DNA of 64,000 bases from Rutidosis leptorrhynchoides (GCF_046630445.1 NC_092335.1:313830501-313894500), one strand, 5' to 3'; counted from the stretch's first letter, positions 1-11,168 are shown. Program-made: numbers and translations. Notes: generated by a model from the sequence alone, not told the origin.

Positions 1-600
1 TTTCGTACATCATTTGGAGACTCAAACGAAGTCCAAATTAAATAAACAAACCTGTTCTGTGACCCTTGTCACAAACTGGTCCTAACCACATCATTTAAAT
101 AATAATAAATATTAAATAAAAATAAAAGCATATAATAACGCAATACAAACTTAAGGGCAATCTAGTAATCTTACAGCTAGGCCCGATTGAGGATGTTACA
201 TCAGGTATCCAAAGGGGGGGTGTTCTCACTATGAACGGATAGAAATGTGCAATTCTGTATCACAGACATATCATCGGTTTGAGAATGTATCAAAGGAGAC
301 TACTTCAACGCCAAAGACTATAGCAGAAGTGTGATTCGTCTTAAATGTGGGGCATCATCATCGTAGTTGTAATTTTGTTTTCGTGTATGGTTTATTTTCA
401 TTTATGTTGAGAAAGTTAAAAGGCAACATCAAAAAAAAAATGTGTGGATTGTGTTTAGTCATTGTAAAAATATTAATAAATGGTGCACCACATAAACAAC
501 AAAGCATCAGGATTCTCAAAGTGTGGACTTCGTGTCTATCAATCCATGTGAAGGAGGATCAAATACTGTGCGGATTAGAACTATTTAAGTTATTTATATC

Positions 601-620
601 TGAGGGGGAGAAGTGTTAGA
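601..620 (+). other. Possible polypurine tract and LTR start
   Basis: TGAGGGGGAGAAG is followed by TGTTAGAG, the arrangement expected where a copia polypurine tract meets a 3' LTR. No partner LTR is visible in the window, so this is only a candidate boundary. Confidence 0.3.
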
Positions 621-1520
621 GTTTTAGATCTAGAAAACTCAAATCATAATTTAGAGGGACGTTACATCTACTGTCTGTGATATGGGTTCTACCGATTGAT
701 CTAGATAGATGGGGACATCTTCTAGAGGGTATTCTAACTTAGAATTCCATCACCCCCAAATACATCATATCATTCCATCATTATTAGCTTTCCGCTCAAG
801 CATGGGGGTTTATAGCGACTGTTAACTGAGTTCTTACGGAGTATGCAATAAAATTGAGACAAAAAAAGTCTTCTGAATCGAAAGGTATAAGTTTAAGGTA
901 GAAGCTCATGGCTGACAGGGTTGCTGAAAACATGGTGAGATGCTTCGTGTTCAATTAAATCAAAAGTACATCGAGGTGATAGCGGACAACTTCAGTATAT
1001 TGTGCTCAATTGACTACCTAATAAATTTGTGCGATCTCAAGTGAGGACTGAGTTTAAGATTATTTACCTAAGTGTGCAAGTGATTTTCAAAAAGTCTGGA
1101 AGGAAAGTCTAATAATTTTATTGATATTTAAAGACTAAAAGTGTAAGTACTTGAAAATCAAAAATGGAACAAAAAGTTCTGAATGAAAGAAATTATCGAT
1201 GTTAAAACTGCAAAATTTAGTTCAGTTCTGATCCCAAGAAAAAGATTGATAAATTCTTCTTCTCATAACAATATGTGTTTATGTTACGATAGTTGTTTAG
1301 TTAAATTCGTTTTCTATTTCATGCTTGTGATATTCACTATGCGGTTAGTTTATTGTTTAAATTCATCATAATGTATATGTCTGCATTTATTCTTTATAGT
1401 TTGCATCTTAATATGGAAAAGACAAAAAGATTTTGTTTGTTTTACTGTAATTGCATGTTTCATATTGTATAATATGGCATATCATTTGGTGGTTATTTCA
1501 TAAACTCCGTATGAGTGGAC

Positions 1521-1545
1521 CAGGGGGAGTAAGCAATTGTGTTAA
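1521..1545 (+). other. Possible second polypurine tract and LTR start
   Basis: CAGGGGGAGTAAG is followed by TTGTGTTAAG. It resembles the tracts at 601 and 13424. If real, an LTR starting near 1538-1540 would contain the palindrome array and the TATA box at 1941. The far end was not found. Confidence 0.25.
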
Positions 1546-1765
1546 GATCTGAAAATGGAAATGGTTGAGAAGTCGGGTATTAAGTTATTTGACTTAGTTT
1601 GAAATTCAATGGGTTCTAGTGAAAGTTGATAAAATTGAGATTTTATGGATTAGGTTGGGAAAACTGGTAGTTAAATGTTAATGTGCTTGTTTAGATGGGA
1701 TGAGTTTATCGAGTAATGAAAGTTAGTAAAGACGGGATGATAAGTTAAATTTTATTTTATGAATT

Positions 1766-1933
1766 TGCAATCGGACGGTTACACTATGCAACCGCACGAT
1801 TACATCATATAACCGCCCGGATACGTGAAATTAAGGGGTTTTTGGACTTAATGTACAACCGTACGGGTACACCTTGCACCTGCACGGTTACATAATTTTG
1901 GTACGATTACGAAATTGCAACCGCACTGTTGCA
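1766..1933. repeat. Phased quasi-palindrome array, block 1
   Basis: Degenerate copies of an 18-bp quasi-palindrome, near TGCAACCGNACGGTTRCA, start at 1766, 1787, 1808, 1854, 1875 and 1916, with a weaker one near 1896. Most neighbouring starts are 20-21 bp apart. The last copy ends about 8 bp before a TATA box. The function is unknown. Confidence 0.65.
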
Positions 1934-1940
1934 GGATGGG

Positions 1941-1948
1941 TATAAATA
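1941..1948 (+). promoter_or_regulatory. TATA box
   Basis: TATAAATA lies directly downstream of the palindrome array and about 630 bp upstream of the ATG at 2572. It is a plausible core promoter for the E-element ORF, or of an LTR containing this block. Confidence 0.5.
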
Positions 1949-2302
1949 CTCAAATTCAGAAGCGTGTAACCCTTGTGCTTTCAAAATTGTCTAAGTTCTA
2001 AATTCATCAAAAATCACAAATTGCTAATAGGAGTTTTTGATCTCGTTTTTCATATTCTACTCGTGTTTCTAATCAATTTCATCTATAATAGGTATCTATT
2101 CATCTACTAAATCTCTAGTTTTGATTTGTTGTTAGTTTTCATGAACTATAGATCAATACATGGATTATTGATGTGTTTTACCTGAAATTATTGATTAGAA
2201 CTTGATAATTGGAGGTATTAGGTGCCATTACAATGTTTTATTCGATGATCAACACTTGTTTTATTGGATTTGGTTTTTGAAAACCCTAACAGTCCGAATG
2301 AA

Positions 2303-2381
2303 TGCAACCGAACGGTTGCACACTGCAACTGCACGGTTGTGTACACAATCGAGTACTGTTCAGTGCAACTGTACAGTTGTA
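2303..2381. repeat. Phased quasi-palindrome array, block 2
   Basis: Copies of the same 18-mer start at 2303 (TGCAACCGAACGGTTGCA, the most symmetric), 2324, about 2344 and 2364, again 20-21 bp apart. A telo-box-like AAACCCTAA lies just before the block at 2281. Confidence 0.6.
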
Positions 2382-2411
2382 TAGCAGATTCAAAATCTAT
2401 ATCTGAAATGG

Positions 2412-2491
2412 TACATCCGTGTATAATAGTCCTACACTCGTATGGTTAGACTTGTAACCGGGTTTAACTTCCTTGCAACCGTACGGGTACA
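2412..2491. repeat. Phased quasi-palindrome array, block 3
   Basis: More degenerate copies start at 2412, 2433, 2453 and 2474, 20-21 bp apart. The last, TGCAACCGTACGGGTACA, is best preserved. Another AAACCCTAA follows at 2498. Confidence 0.55.
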
Positions 2492-2571
2492 CATCAGAAA
2501 CCCTAATTTTGATTTTGTGACTAATAATTTTTGTGTTTGCGATATTGTGCTTGTTTATTTTAGATCTAGCT

Positions 2572-2601
2572 ATGTCTGGGACTCAAGTTTCAAATGTTCC
2601 T
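2572..2601 (+). pseudogene. E-element extra ORF, first ten codons
   Basis: ATG at 2572 opens MSGTQVSNVP and is cut at 2601 by element A. Removing A and one copy of the TTCCT target duplication brings the frame back in register at 10392, where translation continues TAKATGSGFGQP and then the basic stretch KKSKPRRVTKSRSKKA. That restored register is strong evidence that this is the true start. See 10392-13223 for the rest of the ORF. Confidence 0.7.
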
Positions 2602-3072
2602 TGATAGTGCTCCAAATGAACATATATTTAGTATCAATATCCCTCCGATATGTAAAGATTTCAGTTGAAATTGTTCCATTTTCATGTAATATTCATTTAT
2701 ATTAAATAAGTGCGAAGACAAAAGGCGAAAACAACGAATTGAAGACGCAAAGGTCCAAAAAGCTCAAAAGTACAAGATACAATTAAAAAGGTTCAATTTA
2801 TTGATAAGGAACGTCTAAAAATGACAAGAGTACAAGTTACGAAACGCAAAGTACAAAATATCTCAGCGTACGCAAGGACGTTCGAAAATCCGGAACCGGT
2901 ACATGAACCAACTCTCAACGCTCGACGCAACGGAAAAAAAATTACGAGTCTACTATGTATATAAATATAATATAATATATAAATAATTATAAAAATTATT
3001 TATATATTATATATATTTAAATAAAAACCGTCGGCAGCCTTGGATCTTGAACTTGTGGGCTGGTTTTGGAAC

Positions 3073-3122
3073 CTCCGCGACTTGCGGAGCTGGAAGGCCA
3101 AAATGGCCGCGACTCGCGGAGC
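3073..3122. promoter_or_regulatory. Palindrome pair upstream of TATA, element A 5' LTR
   Basis: CCGCGACTTGCGG starts at 3075 and CCGCGACTCGCGG at 3107, 32 bp apart start to start. The second is a perfect inverted repeat around one central base. An inverted GGCCAAAATGGCC lies between them. The second copy ends 22 bp before TATAAAA. Element X has the same geometry with a different palindrome. Confidence 0.75.
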
Positions 3123-3141
3123 AGTGAATTTCAGTTCTGGC

Positions 3142-3148
3142 TATAAAA
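3142..3148 (+). promoter_or_regulatory. TATA box, element A 5' LTR
   Basis: TATAAAA in CTGGCTATAAAAGCTCTCG. It is conserved at 9065-9071 in the 3' LTR. It is the only good TATA box in an otherwise AT-rich U3, set apart by the GC-rich palindromes just upstream. Confidence 0.65.
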
Positions 3149-4467
3149 GCTCTCGAGTTCTGCATGTAAAATAAATAAAAAAATAAATAATAATAATAAT
3201 AATAATACTCCATAAGATAATAAATAAATAAATATATATATATAGTATAGATTAGTGTTATATTAGATTAGTTCGGGTTATGTAAAGGTTATTTTACGGG
3301 TTTTTGAAGTCGAAACTCTGTCCGTGTAACACTACGCGATAAATAATCAATGTAAGCTATGTTCTCCTTTTTAAATTAATGTCTCGTAGCTAAGTTATTA
3401 TTATGCTTATTTAAAATGAAGTAATCATGATGTTGGGCTAATTACTAAAATTGGGCAATTGGGCTTTGTACCATAATTGGGGTTTGGACAAAAGAACAAC
3501 ACTTGTGGAAATTAGACTATGGGCTATTAATGGGCTTTATATTTGTTTAACTAAATGATAGTTTGTTAATGTTAATATAAAGATCTACAATTGGGCGTCC
3601 CTATAAATTACCATATACACTCAATCGGACACGATGGGCGGGGTATTTATATGTACGAATAATCGTTCATTTAACCGGACACGGGAATGGATTAATAGCC
3701 ACTAGAATAATTAAAACAGGGGTGAAATTACATTCAAGGGTAATTGGTGTAATTGTTAACAAAGTAGTAAAACCTTGGTTTACACGCAGTCGATAACCTG
3801 GTGTATTCATTAAACAAAGTATTAAAACCTTGTTACAATTCGAATCCCCAATTAGTTGGAATATTTAACTTCGGGTATAATAATAATTTGACGAGGACAC
3901 TCGCACTTTATATTTATGACTGATGGACTGTTATGGACGAAAACCAGACGGACATAGTAAATAATCCAGGACAAAGGACAATTAACCCATGGGCATAAAA
4001 CTAAAATCAACACGTCAACCATCATGGTTACGGAAGTTTAAATAAGCATAATATATTTTATTTCATATTTCCTCGTACTTTTATTTATTGTCATTTTAAT
4101 TATGGTTATTTATTTTATTGTTATTTAAATATCATCATTTACTATACGCTTCGCTTAAAATATAAATCGACAAACCGGTCATTAAACGGTAAACCCCCTT
4201 TTATATATTATTTTATATAATTATATATATTTTGTACAAATATAGTTGTTTAAAAATATAGTGTGCAATAAGCCCGCTCCCTGTGGAACGAACCGGACTT
4301 ACTAAAAACTATACTACTCTACGATTAGGTACACTGCCTATAGTGTTGTAGCAAGGTTTAGGTATATCCATTTTGTAAATAAATAATTAAAACTTGTGTA
4401 ATTTGTAACGTATTTCGTAGTAAAATATAGTACTATCACGTACCCCTCCGCTACATCATCAAGTTTT

Positions 4468-4485
4468 TGGCGCCGCTGCCGGGGA
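4468..4485 (+). other. Primer-binding site of element A
   Basis: TGGCGCCGCTGCCGGGGA lies 6 bp after the 5' LTR. It is complementary in type to the 3' end of tRNA-Asp, the primer used by Athila-like elements (family knowledge). Confidence 0.88.
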
Positions 4486-5612
4486 CTCGGCAAAACTCTA
4501 TATTTTTAATTCATTTTTGTATAAATATATATTATTTTTAGAAAAACAATATAAAATCCTAAAAAAAAAAAAAAAAAAAAAAAAAACGCGTCAAATTTTA
4601 AACTGTACCTGAGTTGAAAATTGGAACCCCGCGACTCGCGGAGTTTGAAGCCTCGAATACCGCGACTCGCGGAGCCACCCTGACACCGACAGAAACCCTA
4701 ATCAGCATTTATTACGGGTAATTTATTATTATTATTAACCCTATTTACTTATTATTATTATAATTAGTTTTAAGTTTTTAATTTAATTTGTATTTTAAAT
4801 ATTAATTAGTATTATTAAATATATATATATAAATTAATACTTTTATAAAATAAATAATATAAAAATAATATTTTTATAAAAATAAATAATTTTTATAACT
4901 TCAAGTTTATTTTTATATTTTGTATCTTTTCATTTGTTTTAGCGTAATATTTGTATATTTTTCGTTCGTAGCTAGTTTTAAGACATAGTTCTTGCCGTAG
5001 CTTATTTTTATTTTCTAGATTTTTAGGCTTTGCCTTAAAATCCCTTAAGTGCTTTTTCTTTAGACTAAGATTTAGGTGCTTTAGAATTTTGCGACGCCGT
5101 TTTTATATTTTAGTACCTTTTTAAGTTATTACCATTTGTGATATAGTTTTTCTTTTAAGCTTTAATATTTTTAGACGCAACTTTTAATTCTTAGTTTTTA
5201 ATTTTTTTTTAAGTTACGACGCGCTATTTTCTTATTTTTATTTTTCAACGTTTTTCGACGCGCATTCTTTTTCTTTCTTATTTCTCGACGCTTTAGTTTT
5301 TAGGACTTAGAAATTTTCTCTATTTCTTATCTAATATCTCAAACGGAAAGAAAAATTATTTAAGTGGTTAAATTAATGGACGTTGACAATTTTCTGCTTC
5401 GTAGTAATAGTTGGATTTGTTAGTGGCTGAGTTGTGAACTTCCGATTTAAAGGGTTCTGGCTCCCTGCTGCATCTTTTGGCTATTCGAAACGTGGGCAAA
5501 AGCAGAAAAGTCTATTAATTGGACAACTTATATAAGTTTTTCTATTTTTATAACTAATAGGATAATTAGTAAATGCACCACATTGTAGCTAAAATTTGGC
5601 CATCGCAATAAA
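4486..5612 (+). other. Leader of element A
   Basis: A non-coding leader between the primer site and the ORF. It contains a 26-A run (4561-4586) and a second pair of CCGCGACTCGCGG palindromes at 4629-4641 and 4660-4672, 31 bp apart. A telo-box-like AAACCCTAA lies at 4693, followed by a long AT-rich stretch with motifs such as TTTAGACGC and GACGC. Confidence 0.7.
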
Positions 5613-6689
5613 ATGGAAAATTTTGAAAACAAGGCTATGGAAACCCTTTTTGATATCCAAAATCAATTAAATCAATACTCTCAAACGAGTGTTGATGACA
5701 ATTCGTTCGGTCAATCTTGGATCACGAATGACGAAACAATAACTGGTTGTGAAATCTGTGGAGATTATCACTCAACATGGGAATGTTACTATTACGTTCC
5801 TATGGAAAATTACGCACCCACGGAACCTGAATGGAACGATTACGAAGAATACAATTCAAATTGGGATTATTCCCAAGAATATATCCAAACTCAACAACCA
5901 GAAGACGAGGAAAATTATGTGCCTGAAAATTCTTTAGATTATATGAAAATCAAACTCGAAGAACTCAATGCTCAAAATGAACAAATGAGAGAGTTTGTAA
6001 ACCGGCAAGCTGAAACTCTATCAGACTACACACCTGTTGATCTGAGGAGTATTGTACAAGAAAATCTCATATCATCAAATTTTGATGAATTCGAGAGCTC
6101 CGAAATCACCAACTATCCCGATGATAATTTTTATTCAGCCTTACCAATTTCACAACATATCGACACATTAGCCTCTACCGACGAAGAAGATGTAAGGGTA
6201 ACAAATTGGTACTCTTGGGAAAACGATAACGTTGAAAATTTAAACCCCGAGACCAAACCGAACTTCACCATTCCACAACCTTCCAACCCAATATTCTCTA
6301 TAGAAGAGTCATCTACCGAAGATGAACTACGAGCTATAATAGATAATGACACCTCGGATTTCACCCAATTGGGTAATAGAGGTGAAAACTTTGATCCCGA
6401 GACTAAACGGAAGGAAATATTAGGAATTGTCCACCCTATAGAAATATGTATGTCGGTATATATCGATCCATTTGACCAAGAACCAGAAAAGAGACATATC
6501 CATTTACTAAAAGCTACACTTAAAAAAGAATTAAGTAGTGACAATCGGGTGGGTCTAAACTTTAAACCCATTGATATAATATATACCACCCGAGATGTAA
6601 ATAACTGGCTCACTATTTTAATTCTTGGAACTTATTCTACTGACTTCACATATCGTCAGCTAAGTGTGGGGAAGTTTAACCCCACTTAA
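5613..6689 (+). CDS. Gag-like zinc-knuckle protein of element A
   Basis: A single 358-codon ORF, the only sizeable sense ORF in element A. A zinc knuckle of form C-x2-C-x3-H-x4-C is seen at residues 46, 49, 53 and 58 (CEICGDYHSTWEC), a spacing I associate with Athila/Tat gag proteins. The rest is acidic and Asn/Glu-rich. A short coiled-coil-like stretch lies around residues 110-135 (KIKLEELNAQNEQ). The C-terminal 100 residues are more ordered but unrecognised. There is no typical retrotransposon gag core, no protease motif and no RT. It ends at a TAA within 30 bp of a polypurine-like AAGTGTGGGGA. It is probably the retained and reshaped gag product of a non-autonomous family. An RNA-binding role would be inference from the knuckle alone. 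Confidence 0.65.
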   Translation: MENFENKAMETLFDIQNQLNQYSQTSVDDNSFGQSWITNDETITGCEICGDYHSTWECYYYVPMENYAPTEPEWNDYEEYNSNWDYSQEYIQTQQPEDEENYVPENSLDYMKIKLEELNAQNEQMREFVNRQAETLSDYTPVDLRSIVQENLISSNFDEFESSEITNYPDDNFYSALPISQHIDTLASTDEEDVRVTNWYSWENDNVENLNPETKPNFTIPQPSNPIFSIEESSTEDELRAIIDNDTSDFTQLGNRGENFDPETKRKEILGIVHPIEICMSVYIDPFDQEPEKRHIHLLKATLKKELSSDNRVGLNFKPIDIIYTTRDVNNWLTILILGTYSTDFTYRQLSVGKFNPT

Positions 6690-8509
6690 CGTTAAATTAG
6701 GGGTTCGGGTTAGTGCATAACTCGTTAATAAACATGCATAATAAATTAGGGCAAAAGACGTATTTTTAAAGATTAGCAAACAGTTCAGAAAAGCAACCGT
6801 TTTTGAAGAAAAATATGTGTGATAAAACATGAAGGAATGAACGATGAGGCGCGCCATCTATCATTCGACGAGCTTTGTAATTACAAACTGGGTATTTTTA
6901 ATTACTTTTCTACACTAATCACCCTCATGAATTTATAAATATAGTCTGATTTCATGTAAATGAGGGCATTGCATGATCTCAAGTGTGGGGAAGGGTTATA
7001 AATTCTCTCGGGTTTGCACTTAGTTTATTTGCCAAATTTTGTGAAAATTTGAAAAATTTTCAACTAAATGAAGTCAAAATCATGTTTATACATATTTATG
7101 AACGATGAAAACTAGGTGTTAATACCGAAATTATCGTTACCTCGGAAAGGACATAAATTGAGAAACACCCTAAAACGATTGAATTCATTTAAAATAGAAT
7201 AAAGGAGAATAAAAAGGCAAAGAAAGAAACTAAGTGTGGGGAGAATGTACCAAGTTATTCAATTAAAAACTATCTATCACATGTTTCTGTAAAGTTTATT
7301 GCAAGTGCTTTTGTTTTGGACTAAATTAACTGTTTTACCCGATTTACTGTAATGAAAGATGGATCTACACGATGAATCAATTCCATCATTTAAAGGAAGT
7401 AAAGTCTTCCGAAAAAAGAAACGCCCTTCTTGATTTAGGTCATGAAGTTGTCGTCCAGACCAGCTGTAGGTTGACGAAAAATCTAGAAAAGTCAACTCTA
7501 AAATCAGCAGGAAATCCACGGACCTCAGCATCAAACAGGGTCGCCATGTGGTCAGATTTATCCTAACCATGAGAAGGATTTATCTCGTAAAATGGGGAGG
7601 GCGCCGTGCAAATTAGCTTGATAAGACTAATGAATCAGACCCCCAGAAAGGATAATCTCCTCAAAGATTAAAAATCAGCTTTTAAGCCTGATATTACTCA
7701 ATCCTTGAGATTGACTTTAAAGATTGAGAATTACAACTCATGGAATTCGATGATATCTAAACTCGAGCTTGAACGAGAAAATATTTTGATCAAAAATAAA
7801 ACCGATTTGTTTTCTGAAAACCCATTTTCAATGCGTTCATTGAACGTAAAATCCTAGGAATTCACCTGGAATTCATTAGGTCACCTGAACCAAATCGGGT
7901 GTCAACCGTAAGAACGGTGGTTGCATATTGGTCGAAGACAGGACCTTTTGCCAAGACCGAAAAACTATAGGGTGATCTTTACTATTGCTCCTACAAAGGA
8001 TAGTATTGCATCCGACACGTTAAAGACCATAATCAAAAGCATGTCACGGGACATTGCCTTAACAGTTGCTTGTTCATCGCTTTCCTTTACAACCGGACGG
8101 TAGTTTACCGAAAGGTAATATACGGGACAAGTAAACTGGACGTGTTGCTTTCCTAATACAAGGTTAGCAAGTGGGTGAAACAAAACCATAAGTTTTGAGC
8201 TAAAATTTTCAAATCTGAAACCCACCAACCCACAAAAATATTTTGCAAACACCGGTGAAGGGTTATTCCGGAAAACCTGTCTAGGGTAAAATCTAGCATG
8301 AATTTTCAAAAGATCAAATGTTTTTATAAAGATCCAATTTCCTAACGGATCTAAATTTTCATAGTCATGTGGGACTGTAAACCACAAATGCTACTATCAT
8401 TGTTTATACCGCCGTATCAAAATCACTGATGTACAAAGTGTGAAGAATAAAGAAGTGATTCTAGTGTGTTTTATTTCAAGACTGTATTGCTTGAGGACAA
8501 GCAACGTTC
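6690..8509. other. Non-coding 3' internal part of element A
   Basis: No sense ORF is seen. AAGTGTGGGGA-type tracts recur at about 6662, 6981 and 7232 before the true tract at 8510, so the polypurine motif is present four times. An antisense frame of 140 codons at 7965-8387 has no recognisable domain and is not called. Confidence 0.6.
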
Positions 8510-8524
8510 AAGTGTGGGGATATT
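8510..8524 (+). other. Polypurine tract of element A
   Basis: AAGTGTGGGGATATT directly precedes the 3' LTR start TGATAG. The preceding TTGAGGACAAGC is also common in Athila-like 3' ends. Confidence 0.75.
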
Positions 8525-10386
8525 TGATAGTGCTCCAAATGAACATATATTTAGTATCAATATCCCTCCGATATGTAAAGATTTCAGTTGAAATTGTTCC
8601 ATTTTCATGTAATATTCATTTATATTAAATAAGTGCGAAGACAAAAGGCGAAAACAACGAATTGAAGACGCAAAGGTCCAAAAAGCTCAAAAGTACAAGA
8701 TACAATTAAAAAGGTTCAATTTATTGATAAGGAACGTCTAAAAATGACAAGAGTACAAGTTACGAAACGCAAAGTACAAAATATCTCAGCGTACGCAAGG
8801 ACGTTCGAAAATCCGGAACCGGTACATGAACCAACTCTCAACGCTCGACGCAACGGAAAAAAAATTACGAGTCTACTATGTATATAAATATAATATAATA
8901 TATAAATAATTATAAAAATTATTTATATATTATATATATTTAAATAAAAACCGTCGGCAGCCTTGGATCTTGAACTTGTGGGCTGGTTTTGGAACCTCCG
9001 CGACTTGCGGAGCTGGAAGGCCAAAATGGCCGCGACTCGCGGAGCAGTGAATTTCAGTTCTGGCTATAAAAGCTCTCGAGTTCTGCATGTAAAATAAATA
9101 AAAAAATAAATAATAATAATAATAATAATACTCCATAAGATAATAAATAAATAAATATATATATATATAGTATAGATTAGTGTTATATTAGATTAGTTCG
9201 GGTTATGTAAAGGTTATTTTACGGGTTTTTGAAGTCGAAACTCTGTCCGTGTAACACTACGCGATAAATAATCAATGTAAGCTATGTTCTCCTTTTTAAA
9301 TTAATGTCTCGTAGCTAAGTTATTATTATGCTTATTTAAAATGAAGTAATCATGATGTTGGGCTAATTACTAAAATTGGGCAATTGGGCTTTGTACCATA
9401 ATTGGGGTTTGGACAAAAGAACAACACTTGTGGAAATTAGACTATGGGCTATTAATGGGCTTTATATTTGTTTAACTAAATGATAGTTTGTTAATGTTAA
9501 TATAAAGATCTACAATTGGGCATCCCTATAAATTACCATATACACTCAATCGGACACGATGGGCGGGGTATTTATATGTACGAATAATCGTTCATTTAAC
9601 CGGACACGGGAATGGATTAATAGCCACTAGAATAATTAAAACAGGGGTGAAATTACATTCAAGGGTAATTGGTGTAATTGTTAACAAAGTAGTAAAACCT
9701 TGGTTTACACGCAGTCGATAACCTGGTGTATTCATTAAACAAAGTATTAAAACCTTGTTACAATTCGAATCCCCAATTAGTTGGAATATTTAACTTCGGG
9801 TATAATAATAATTTGACGAGGACACTCGCACTTTATATTTATGACTGATGGACTGTTATGGACGAAAACCAGACGGACATATTAAATAATCCAGGACAAA
9901 GGACAATTAACCCATGGGCATAAAACTAAAATCAACACGTCAACCATCATGGTTACGGAAGTTTAAATAAGCATAATATATTTTATTTCATATTTCCTCG
10001 TACTTTTATTTATTGTCATTTTAATTATGGTTATTTATTTTATTGTTATTTAAATATCATCATTTACTATACGCTTCGCTTAAAATATAAATCGACAAAC
10101 CGGTCATTAAACGGTAAACCCCCTTTTATATATTATTTTATATAATTATATATATTTTGTACAAATATAGTTGTTTAAAAATATAGTGTGCAATAAGCCC
10201 GCTCCCTGTGGAACGAACCGGACTTACTAAAAACTATACTACTCTACGATTAGGTACACTGCCTATAGTGTTGTAGCAAGGTTTAGGTATATCCATTTTG
10301 TAAATAAATAATTAAAACTTGTGTAATTTGTAACGTATTTCGTAGTAAAATATAGTACTATCACGTACCCCTCCGCTACATCATCA
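8525..10386 (+). repeat. 3' LTR of element A
   Basis: It matches 2602-4461 apart from two substitutions and a 2-bp AT insertion. The palindrome pair is at 8998-9042 and TATAAAA at 9065-9071. It is followed by the target duplicate TTCCT at 10387-10391. Confidence 0.95.
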
Positions 10387-10391
10387 TTCCT

Positions 10392-11168
10392 ACTGCAAAG
10401 GCTACCGGCTCTGGTTTCGGTCAGCCACGTGCTGAGAAGAAGTCTAAACCTCGAAGGGTTACTAAGTCTCGATCTAAGAAGGCTGCTGAGCATAATAATG
10501 AATTGCAGGTGAGACCCAACAACAACATGATTGCTAATTTAAACAAGGTTAATTATTTAGCAAACTATCATGGGATCATGGAGTTTCTTGAGAGATCTCG
10601 TATATTCACAGCTATCTCTATTGATGTACCAGCTTATTTTTCTGATCAGCGTGAATTTTGGGAGAACGCTTCTTTATCTAAGACGATGGATGGTGAACGT
10701 CGAGTTGATGTTCTAAACAGTGTTGTTCAGGGTAATCCCATTATCGTTACCGAAGGGTATATCAAGAGGTTGTTAAGTTTCCATGATGCAGCGGACATGA
10801 AAACAAGACTGAATTTAGGACTAGTCAAAGGCTGTTTTCAGAGATGCAAGTATTCTGGAGATTTGACAAAGACAAAAGTGCTAAAGTCGGGTTTTTATCA
10901 TACTTTTAAATACTTAGCTCATGTTATTGTTCACTGTTTGAGCTCAAGGAGAGAGGGCCACGATGAATTGAATTTCGTGATGCAGTCAATGATGGTAGCT
11001 TTGATTCTGAATCTTCCGTTTAACTTCTCTGGTGTTATATTCGATTACATGATTGAGAACAGCAAGTTCAAATCTGATCCTTATCTGTTTGTCCATGATT
11101 TCTCCAGCTCGTTATCAAATCTCAGCATACTGAGCTTATCAAGGAGGATAAAGGCCTTATCAAGCTAA
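10392..11168 (+). pseudogene. E-element extra ORF, N-terminal domain (broken)
   Basis: This continues the ORF begun at 2572, reading THR-ALA-LYS from 10392 through a basic nuclear-localisation-like stretch into a globular region of about 200 residues (NLNKVNYLANYHGIMEFLER onward). The arrangement of hydrophobic blocks resembles the additional ORF that I associate with long retroelements of Asteraceae. That recognition is from memory of the family and was not tested. Near 11090 the frame slips by about one base. The +1 frame then reads FLQLVIKSQHTELIKEDKG, which is clearly the real continuation, preceded by an in-frame TGA. A further TAA lies near 11206. The called frame therefore ends in out-of-frame residues at 11168. 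There is no catalytic motif. Its role in the element is unknown. Confidence 0.65.

Larger units (their letters stand above)
1..1765. other. Non-coding repeat-derived flank
   Basis: No coding region can be supported here. The longest open frames are under 100 codons and resemble nothing I recognise. Purine tracts followed by TGTTA at about 601-614 and 1521-1541 look like the 3' ends of copia-type elements, so this is probably decayed retrotransposon DNA. A G run near 213-220 is also present. I found no second copy of this stretch in the window. Confidence 0.5.
2602..4461 (+). repeat. 5' LTR of element A
   Basis: It starts TGATAGTGCTCC and ends CTACATCATCA. It matches 8525-10386 almost base for base. 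It contains the palindrome pair and TATA box described separately. Confidence 0.95.
2602..10386 (+). mobile_element. Element A, Athila/Tat-like non-autonomous LTR element
   Basis: A complete 7785-bp element. It has two near-identical LTRs (1860 and 1862 bp) starting TG and ending CA, and the target duplication TTCCT at 2597-2601 and 10387-10391. A tRNA-Asp-type primer site follows the 5' LTR and an AAGTGTGGGGA tract precedes the 3' LTR, both typical of the Athila/Tat branch of Ty3/gypsy. Inside are only one 358-codon ORF and non-coding DNA. No protease, RT, RNase H or integrase is visible, so it must depend on another element. The LTRs differ by two substitutions that I found (3597/9522 and 3957/9882) and a 2-bp AT slip, so the insertion is recent. 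It interrupts the E-element ORF. Confidence 0.92.

Noticed and set aside
1766..2491. CRISPR-like regular repeats
   Set aside because: The repeat is degenerate and palindromic with almost no spacer, and the context is plant nuclear retroelements.
6131..6613. 160-codon minus-strand frame
   Set aside because: It is the antisense shadow of the element A gag-like ORF.
7965..8387. 140-codon antisense frame near the 3' end of element A
   Set aside because: Some Tat-lineage elements carry antisense ORFs, but nothing recognisable is seen here and the plus strand looks non-coding and AT-rich.
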